From: DASVWH01 sp036389715
GTDB lineage: Bacteria; Acidobacteriota; Blastocatellia; Pyrinomonadales; Pyrinomonadaceae
Direction of reading: 5' to 3'
Assembly: GCA_036389715.1 (NCBI GenBank)
Contig: DASVWH010000076.1
Coordinates: 1-8,065, forward strand
Length of the DNA stretch: 8,065 nt
The position numbers and the translations under genes are program-made. Positions 1 to 5,199 of this stretch are shown one piece after another; within the stretch, counting starts at the first letter, position 1, and each line of letters starts with the position of its first letter. The notes beneath the pieces are model-generated. The model saw only the letters and a list, made by a program, of their open reading frames with translations. It did no database searches and was not told where the DNA came from.

Positions 1-1423
1 GAAAGTTTTCGCAGCAGGCGCTGTTGTCTACTATCAGCCGACCGAGCGGCGCGGTCAATTGCTTCGCCCGCCCGAAGGCCGCGCGCAGCCATCGCCGCTG
101 CTCCGCCTGCTTGAGATCAGCGCCCCACGATTCGTTGATGATGCTTTGAATGACGATTGAAGGATGATTCCAGTCGCGCGCGACCTGTTCGGCGAAAATC
201 CGCTCGCCGCGCTCGGCCGCCCTCGGCGTGAAATGATTGAAGTCGTTCCAGGAGGGAATCTCGTACCAGACGAGCATCCCGACCTCGTCCGCGACTTTCA
301 AATAGGTGGGGTCGCAGACCTTGATGTGACAGCGCAGGAGGTTGAGGCCGAGCCGCCTGGACTTGAGCATCTGGTCGCGGACGTACTCTTCCGACGGCGG
401 CGTGTAGATCGTCTCCGGGTAAAAGTCCTGGTCGAGCGCCCCGATCAGGTAGAACGGCTCGCCGTTCAAATAGAACTTGCCGTCGCGCGCCTCGAAGGAA
501 CGAAAGCCGAAACGCTCGCGCACGACCTGCGGCGGCTCTCCTTGCAGCTCGGCCTCGACAGAATAGAGCGCCGGATTCTTCAGGCTCCAAAGCTCGGGAG
601 CTTTGACCCGCCCTCTGAATACCTGACGCCGCCCGTCGCGGGCGCGCAGGCTTTGAGTGAACTCGACTCTCCCCCGAGGGTCGCGAATGGTGACCCTCAA
701 ACCCTGATTGAACATGGCGAGCAGGTCATGACCCGAGGCCAGCTCTATTTCCATCAAGACCTCGCCGCTCACCTGCGGCGTGACATGCAGGCGCTCGATG
801 TAGATGCGAGGCCGCGTCTCAAGCATCACGGGCTGCCAGATACCGCCGGTCTGGACGTACCAGTTCTGCTTGCCGTGCGGTATCTCGTTGTACATCATCC
901 GGGGAAAACGCGCGCGGTTCTCCTTTTCGTCCATCGGCGGGTCAATGACGCGCACAGAGAGACGGTTTGTGCCCGGCCGCAGCGCCTCCGTCACGTCGAA
1001 GCTGAAGGGCGTGTAGCCTCCCTCGTGCTCGCCGACGCGCCGCCCGTTGACGTAGACCTCGCAGAAATAGTCTACCGCACCGAAGCGCACCAGCACGCGC
1101 CCCTGCCCCGCGCGCAGCCGCGGCGCGTCGAAGGTCGTGCGATACCAAGCGACGCCCATGTAGTCGCGCAGCTCTGCGAATTGCGCATTCCAGGAGAGAC
1201 CGACGCGCACATCGCGCCAGCCCGCGGCGTTGCCCAGGTTCTCCTCTTTGAGCGTGCCGTCCCTGTCGGCTAGAAACTGCCAGCCGCGTTCCAGCGAGAC
1301 GGTCTGCGCGCTGGCCTGGAACGCCGCGAGCAGGAAGACGCAGAGCGCCAGGCCCACGACGAAGCCGCGCGCGGGACGCACCCCGCACGCATCAACCCGT
1401 CTTTTTCCCTTGAGCTGCGACAT
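1..1423 (-). CDS. Exported glycoside hydrolase family 2 enzyme (beta-galactosidase/beta-glucuronidase type), C-terminus off window
   Basis: Only the first 474 codons are in the window; the frame is open to position 1. It starts at ATG 1423, and no other ATG, GTG or TTG lies in frame between this and the end of the preceding gene. Residues 1-39 form a signal peptide: basic KGKRR, a hydrophobic core at about 21-35, and a cut after ASA (39). Residues 41-205 match the GH2 jelly-roll sugar-binding domain (WYRTTF, VYVNGRRVGEHEGGYTPF, GGIWQPV around W196). About 206-305 is an Ig-like sandwich. The TIM barrel begins near R308 (FGFRSFE, then FYLNGEPFYLIG), followed by LLRCHIK (H366) and RDWNHPSIVIQSIINES, where N430-E431 is the family's Asn-Glu pair and E431 the expected acid/base. 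The nucleophile glutamate would lie in the missing half. GH2 enzymes release beta-linked galactose, glucuronate, mannose or related sugars by a retaining mechanism; specificity cannot be read here. It follows the GH43 gene by 53 bases, suggesting joint action on one glycan. Confidence 0.93.
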   Translation of the reverse strand, partial: MSQLKGKRRVDACGVRPARGFVVGLALCVFLLAAFQASAQTVSLERGWQFLADRDGTLKEENLGNAAGWRDVRVGLSWNAQFAELRDYMGVAWYRTTFDAPRLRAGQGRVLVRFGAVDYFCEVYVNGRRVGEHEGGYTPFSFDVTEALRPGTNRLSVRVIDPPMDEKENRARFPRMMYNEIPHGKQNWYVQTGGIWQPVMLETRPRIYIERLHVTPQVSGEVLMEIELASGHDLLAMFNQGLRVTIRDPRGRVEFTQSLRARDGRRQVFRGRVKAPELWSLKNPALYSVEAELQGEPPQVVRERFGFRSFEARDGKFYLNGEPFYLIGALDQDFYPETIYTPPSEEYVRDQMLKSRRLGLNLLRCHIKVCDPTYLKVADEVGMLVWYEIPSWNDFNHFTPRAAERGERIFAEQVARDWNHPSIVIQSIINESWGADLKQAEQRRWLRAAFGRAKQLTAPLGRLIVDNSACCENF

Positions 1424-1434
1424 GCCTTGGTTAA

Positions 1435-1451
1435 TCAGCCTCTGCGGCTGA
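1435..1451 (-). other. Small inverted repeat before the family 2 hydrolase start
   Basis: Read on the minus strand, TCAGCC and GGCTGA can pair as a 6-bp stem around a 5-base loop (GCAGA). It lies in the 53-base gap between the GH43 stop and the GH2 start, and ends 11 bases before the ATG. The AGAGG that could serve as a weak Shine-Dalgarno is split between loop and stem. No T-run follows, so it is not a usual intrinsic terminator. A stem this short may be chance. Confidence 0.2.
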
Positions 1452-1476
1452 AAGAGCGCGATTCGACTCCGGTTTT

Positions 1477-2601
1477 TTAGCGCGTCCTGGGCGCTTGCCG
1501 GGGCGTCGTCGAAGGGCTGCCGCTCTCAACGGCAGGCCAACCGTTGCGATAAATCAGCCGGTCCATCAGCATGATCCGGCGCACGTCCCTATCGCCCGTG
1601 ATGTCGTTTTTCAGCAAGCGGTTTCTGGAATCTATCGCGTGATAGAAGAGCCAGTCGTGCCCGGCGGCATCCCTGACGACCGAGTTATGACCGGGCGCAA
1701 TCCAGCGTTCGTTGCGTTCGAGGATGACGCTATTGGCTTTGCCGGTCGCGCGCGCCAGCGTTTCAAAGGGGCCGGTCGCGCTTCGCGAGCGTGCGACCTG
1801 AACGGCGTAGTGCGCCTTCTCGCCGCAGCAATTGTCGCCCGAATAAAAGAGGTAGTAGTAGCCGCCCCGCTCCCAGACCCAGGCGCCTTCGACCAGCCGC
1901 TGGTAGTTCGACGGATTCTCATCCTTAATCGGCGCGACTAAATCAATCGCCTGGCTGCCCGCCATGAAGCTCGTCCGGTCGGGCGCAAGCTCCTGCACCC
2001 TGATGGGTTGAAAGCCCGAGCCCCAGTAGAGCAGGCGCTTGCCGGTGCGCGGATCGTCGAAGGCCATCGGGTCAATGTTGACGAAGCTCTCGCCGCACTT
2101 GAGCGGGCGGCCGCTGTCGGCGAAGGGGCCGCGCGGCGATTTGGCGGTCGCGACCGCCAGGCACAGGCCGGTCAGCGTATTGGGGTCGGCCGAGAAGTAC
2201 ATGTAATAGGTCTCGCCGAACTGGCTGACGTGCGGAGCCCAGAGCTTCTGAGTCTGGTTGGCCCACAGCGGCTTGACCGGCAGCGCATCGCCGAGATGCT
2301 CCCAGTTGACCATGTCTTTCGAGCGCGCGACCTGGATGTTGACCGTCCGGCCGTTGATGATCGTCTGCGTGGCGTAGGCGTAGTACCAGCCGTCGGAGGC
2401 GCGCATCACAGTCGGGTCGGGAAAGTCCGTCTCGAAGACCGGATTCGTATAGACGGAGGGCGAACGTGCCGGGACGGCTGCGGCCGCCTCCGGTCTCGCG
2501 CCGCGAGAGGGAGACTGTGCCGCCGCCGCCCCCAGCAGCGCGACGAGCGCGAGCACGGACATGAGCGCCGCCGCGGGTCTTCGTATCTTAAGCAGACTCA
2601 T
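1477..2601 (-). CDS. Exported glycoside hydrolase family 43 enzyme (arabinanase/arabinofuranosidase/xylosidase type)
   Basis: This is a complete gene of 374 codons. The start at ATG 2601 is firm because an in-frame TGA lies five codons upstream. The signal peptide has a KIRR basic start, a hydrophobic core at about 10-24 and a cut near AAAA-Q (28/29); an Ala/Pro/Arg-rich linker runs to about 50. The rest is one five-bladed beta-propeller. Its GH43 landmarks are FPDPTV with the general base D62, the strand motif WYYAYAT, LWAPHV at 120-125, NIDPMAF with the pKa-modulating D177, LVEGAWV with the general acid E238, YYLFYSGDNCCG at 249-260, and APGHNSVV in the last blade. Family members remove alpha-L-arabinofuranose or beta-D-xylose, or cut arabinan, with inversion; which of these applies is not decidable. 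No carbohydrate-binding module is attached. The Cys at 147, 169, 258 and 259 could form disulfides after export. It lies between a beta-sandwich protein gene and the GH2 gene. Confidence 0.93.
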   Translation of the reverse strand: MSLLKIRRPAAALMSVLALVALLGAAAAQSPSRGARPEAAAAVPARSPSVYTNPVFETDFPDPTVMRASDGWYYAYATQTIINGRTVNIQVARSKDMVNWEHLGDALPVKPLWANQTQKLWAPHVSQFGETYYMYFSADPNTLTGLCLAVATAKSPRGPFADSGRPLKCGESFVNIDPMAFDDPRTGKRLLYWGSGFQPIRVQELAPDRTSFMAGSQAIDLVAPIKDENPSNYQRLVEGAWVWERGGYYYLFYSGDNCCGEKAHYAVQVARSRSATGPFETLARATGKANSVILERNERWIAPGHNSVVRDAAGHDWLFYHAIDSRNRLLKNDITGDRDVRRIMLMDRLIYRNGWPAVESGSPSTTPRQAPRTR

Positions 2602-2629
2602 CGGATCTTCGCATCTTCAAGAGGTTCAT
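2574..2629 (-). repeat. Degenerate 28-base tandem duplication spanning the GH43 start
   Basis: The first 28 bases of the GH43 coding sequence (2601 down to 2574) resemble the 28 bases directly before it (2629 down to 2602). By direct alignment 21 of 28 positions agree without gaps, including both ATG codons and the shared AAGAT.CGAAGA.CCG. Read from its own ATG the upstream copy gives MNLLKMRRS, and the coding copy gives MSLLKIRRP. Since 28 is not a multiple of three, the upstream copy is in another frame. An old slippage duplication of the gene start is the simplest explanation; chance similarity is possible at this length. Confidence 0.55.
2588..2629 (-). promoter_or_regulatory. Possible 13-codon leader reading frame overlapping the GH43 start
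   Basis: The upstream ATG of the duplicated start opens a frame of 13 codons (MNLLKMRRSDESA) that ends with TAA 14 bases inside the GH43 gene, in a different frame from it. The two ATG codons are 28 bases apart. No clear Shine-Dalgarno precedes the leader ATG. It could compete with or couple to GH43 translation, or be a silent relic. Only the reading frame itself is seen. Confidence 0.2.
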
Positions 2630-2715
2630 TGCGGCTAGGTTCCGGCCCCGGCCGCGAGGCCAACAGGGTCCGTCAAGGGCCATCCCGACAAGCATTTTGC
2701 GCCTCTCCCGTGCCG

Positions 2716-3414
2716 TTATTTCTTGACGGTCACGACGCGCACCGAGTCCCAGCTATTGGGCGAGGAGCTGAAACCGTAGAGCATGACGTGAAAGGCGCGC
2801 GGCAGGTTTTTGATGGTTTTTCGCAGCCCCTCCTGCCCGTTGAGCATGAAGAGAAACTCGTCGCCGCGCCGGACGATGCCGAGCGTCGGGTTCTTCTCCC
2901 TGGTTCCCAGCTTGCGGTTATCGAGCCGCTCGCCCTGCCCGTCAACGACGGCCCAGGCTTCAAAGGTTCCTTCGCTGGTCAGCAGCCACTCGATGCGATT
3001 GCGGCCCGACCCGTCGAAGAGAATGGTCAGGATAGCGTTGCCAATCGGCAGAGTCTTCGAGCCCGGATCGGGCATGGCCTCTTCCACTTTCGCCACCGTC
3101 CCTTCGACGATGAAGCGGTCGGACGTAAAGCTCGGCTTACTTCTGACGCCCGAACGCGAGTTGGTCAGGCCGCGCATCCGCAGCTGCCCGTCCCTGACCT
3201 CGATCTTGCTGTTGCCGCCCCCGAAATTGAAGAGCTCCCATTTGTTTGCATCCAGCGTGACGCCGTCGAAGTTATCGCCCCACTCCTCGACGCCCGGCTG
3301 AGCCTGCGCGGCGGGCGCGGAAGAGCCCGAAGAGCCCTGGGCCGCCGCCCCGAGCGGCAGCAATAGTGAAATCGCCAGCACCGTTATGGCCCTGCCTAAA
3401 AGATGTAATCTCAT
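2716..3414 (-). CDS. Exported protein with probable concanavalin-like beta-sandwich domain, function unknown
   Basis: This is a complete gene of 232 codons, starting at ATG 3414 behind a G-run (cGGGGGG) that can act as a ribosome site. Residues 1-25 are a signal peptide (MRLHLLGR, a hydrophobic stretch at 9-21, and a cut at AAA-Q). A Gly/Ser/Ala/Gln linker at 27-41 leads to one domain of about 190 residues. It opens with WGDNFDGVTLDANKWELF (45-62), the usual entry of concanavalin A-like lectin/glucanase folds, and continues with alternating strand-like segments such as IEVRDGQLRMRG, RFIVEGTVAKVEE, NRIEWLLTSEGTFEAW and DEFLFMLNG. I see no GH16-style E.D..E active site, so a binding role is more likely than catalysis; LamG-like or DUF1080-like families are alternatives. 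It starts 16 bases after the TPR gene and precedes the GH43 gene, which suggests co-transcription and work on the same glycan. The fold is inferred from pattern only. Confidence 0.72.
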   Translation of the reverse strand: MRLHLLGRAITVLAISLLLPLGAAAQGSSGSSAPAAQAQPGVEEWGDNFDGVTLDANKWELFNFGGGNSKIEVRDGQLRMRGLTNSRSGVRSKPSFTSDRFIVEGTVAKVEEAMPDPGSKTLPIGNAILTILFDGSGRNRIEWLLTSEGTFEAWAVVDGQGERLDNRKLGTREKNPTLGIVRRGDEFLFMLNGQEGLRKTIKNLPRAFHVMLYGFSSSPNSWDSVRVVTVKK

Positions 3415-3430
3415 ATGCCCCCCGAGTAGA

Positions 3431-5161
3431 TTAAAAATTGACGTTGGCGAGACGGCGAACCAGTTCCTGGCGTTCGGTCTGCGCCTGCTTCTGTTGATCG
3501 TCGCTCAGACGCTTGAAGGCGGCCAGCGCCTTCTGTGCGTCCTCGGTCCGCTTGAGCCGGACGTAAACACGGCTCAACTGGTATTGCGCTTCGGCCAGGT
3601 TCGGCTCGGCCGCCGCGACCATTTCCAGTTGCGTCGCAGCTTCTGCGAACCGCTCGGTCCGCAGGTAGAGCCGGGCCAGGGCGAGCCGCGCCGGGGCGAA
3701 AGACGGCTCCAGCGAGATGGCGCGCGCCAGATGAGTCTCGGCCGTGGCCGTCTCCGCCGAGGGCTGCCGGAGCAGCGCGTCGGCCAGCAGGTAATGGGCT
3801 GCGGCCAGCCGTTCGTCTGCGGCCAGCGCCCGCTTGTAGAGCGTCATGGCCTGCGCATAGCGCCCCGTCTCGTCATAGGTGATGCCGAGATAAGCCATCG
3901 CCGGGGCAAACTTCGGGTCGAACTCGATGGCGTGCTCGAAGGAGACCGTCGCCTCGTCGTGCTTCTGGTGCTTGAACTGCGCCACGCCGAGCGCGAACCA
4001 GAGCTTCGACGAGCGTGGAAACTCCAGAAGCGCCTCGCGTAGGCGGATGATGGCCGCCTCCGGGGCCTTCGTGTCGGTTAGGAGCATCCCGTAGCGGAAG
4101 CGGTAGGCCTCATTCTTCGGGTCGCGCTCGATGGCCAGGCGCATCGCCGGGATAGCGTTCTCGATGTGCCCGGCGGCTTGATAAAGCTCGGCCAGCGCGG
4201 CGTAGAGCGAGGCGGCGTCGAGCCCGCGGGCGACGGCCGATTCGAGCGTGCGCCCGGCCGACCGAATCTCCTTCAAGGCCAGGTACGCGCGGGCCAGCAG
4301 GATGACGGCCTCGACATTCGAGGGCTCTGCCGTCACGGCAGCATCGAGCTCGGCCGCCGCCTCTCTGCTCAACCCGGCGGCTAGCAGCGCCGCGCCCAGC
4401 TCCGCGCGTGCGCTGGCGTTATTGAGCGCAGCGGGCGCGCTACCGAGACGCCCGGCGTAGTCCCGGTAATAGGCCGCGGCCCCGGCAGCATCGTTTAAGC
4501 GCAGAGCTATCACGACCAGGGCACGCGCGATCTCCGCGTCCGGCGCGATGGCCCTGGCGCGCTCGAACAGTTCACGGGCGGCACGCCAGCCCTCCGGCGT
4601 ATTAGCCGCAAAGCGAATCTGCGCGAGGTTGACCAGCGCGCTCGGCTGCTTCGGATCGAGCCGCAGAGATATCTCGAACTGTTTTGCCGCCTGCTCGACA
4701 CGTCCCAGGCGCAGCAGGATGGCCCCGTGATTATTGCGAGCGGAGGGCGAAGTCGGGGCGGCGATTGCCGCGGCGGCAAACTGCCGTTCGGCTTCCGCCA
4801 AATCCCCGGAGCGATCCGCTATCGCCCCCAGGTAGGTGTGGGCCACCTCATTATTCGGCTCGCTCCGAAGCGCACGCTCAAAGAGAGCCCGGGCGGCGGC
4901 GGCGTCCCCCTTTTCGAGCGCCGCAACGCCTTCGGCGATGAGGCCCCTGGCGCGTTCCTGATTGCCCTGCTGGCGGCTTGGCGAGAACGAACCGGCTTGA
5001 GAGTTGAGAGCCGAGCCGAGGACGAAGATGAGGATGGCGGCAGCCGTAGCCGCCGTCAGGAGCTTGCCGGAGGTATCGGTCGAGCACCTCATAACTATTT
5101 GACTGCAAAGGCTTTGAGGGTGAAGCATGGTAAAAGACGAGCGGCGCGGGGAAAGTTTCAT
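3431..5161 (-). CDS. Exported or membrane-anchored tetratricopeptide-repeat protein
   Basis: About 13 TPR units run from about residue 66 to 555 of 576. Typical units read AHTYLGAIADRSGDLAEAERQF, LWFALGVAQFKHQKHDEATVSFEHAI and PAMAYLGITYDETGRYAQAMTLYKRAL, with the W-LG-Y-A-F-A-P spacing of the family. The fourth and fifth units are irregular. TPR superhelices bind peptides or proteins and have no catalytic role of their own. A hydrophobic segment at 34-52, then S-Q-A at 54-56, is a signal peptide or an anchor; no lipobox is evident. The start is uncertain. ATG 5161 has GGGAAGAG before it and is given here, but it leaves a long 33-residue region before the hydrophobic core. ATG 5128 or ATG 5092 would shorten that region, and 5092 gives the most typical signal peptide but has no ribosome site. 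A TTG at 5164 also opens the frame. The gene follows the outer-membrane receptor by 38 bases, where a SusD gene would be expected. Confidence 0.9.
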   Translation of the reverse strand: MKLSPRRSSFTMLHPQSLCSQIVMRCSTDTSGKLLTAATAAAILIFVLGSALNSQAGSFSPSRQQGNQERARGLIAEGVAALEKGDAAAARALFERALRSEPNNEVAHTYLGAIADRSGDLAEAERQFAAAAIAAPTSPSARNNHGAILLRLGRVEQAAKQFEISLRLDPKQPSALVNLAQIRFAANTPEGWRAARELFERARAIAPDAEIARALVVIALRLNDAAGAAAYYRDYAGRLGSAPAALNNASARAELGAALLAAGLSREAAAELDAAVTAEPSNVEAVILLARAYLALKEIRSAGRTLESAVARGLDAASLYAALAELYQAAGHIENAIPAMRLAIERDPKNEAYRFRYGMLLTDTKAPEAAIIRLREALLEFPRSSKLWFALGVAQFKHQKHDEATVSFEHAIEFDPKFAPAMAYLGITYDETGRYAQAMTLYKRALAADERLAAAHYLLADALLRQPSAETATAETHLARAISLEPSFAPARLALARLYLRTERFAEAATQLEMVAAAEPNLAEAQYQLSRVYVRLKRTEDAQKALAAFKRLSDDQQKQAQTERQELVRRLANVNF

Positions 5162-5179
5162 CAACTCTTCCCGCGCCGC
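5141..5179 (-). terminator. GC-rich hairpin between receptor and TPR genes, possible terminator or start-site cover
   Basis: A perfect 10-bp inverted repeat, GCGGCGCGGG and CCCGCGCCGC, flanks a 19-base loop. In the minus-strand transcript it begins 20 bases after the receptor stop codon and is followed by UCGUCUUUUACC, a moderately U-rich tail, as in a weak intrinsic terminator. The loop also contains the ATG at 5161, and its Shine-Dalgarno-like sequence overlaps the stem edge. It may therefore limit readthrough from the receptor gene, modulate TPR translation, or mark that the TPR gene really starts downstream at 5128 or 5092. The long loop and imperfect U-tract keep this uncertain. Confidence 0.4.
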
Positions 5180-5199
5180 CTGGCTGGTAGCAGTTCGGG

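Noticed and set aside
164..1273. 369-codon open frame on the plus strand
   Set aside because: It is antisense to the GH2 gene, which has clear domains and catalytic residues in its own frame; this is a composition shadow.
942..1388. 148-codon minus-strand frame rich in Arg and Ala
   Set aside because: It lies in another frame of the same strand inside the GH2 gene; the composition is typical of a frame-shifted reading of a GC-rich gene.
2640..2662. GGCC-rich semi-palindrome in the 114-base gap before the GH43 gene
   Set aside because: GGCC words recur by GC-rich composition; the stem is short, has no T-run, and no confident terminator or operator could be drawn from it.
2008..3366. 452-codon open frame on the plus strand
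   Set aside because: It runs antisense across the GH43 gene, the gap and the beta-sandwich gene, spanning two unrelated genes; it has low-complexity basic composition and no motif.
3386..4042. 218-codon plus-strand frame
   Set aside because: It is antisense to the TPR gene, and its apparent regularity mirrors the TPR repeat pattern.
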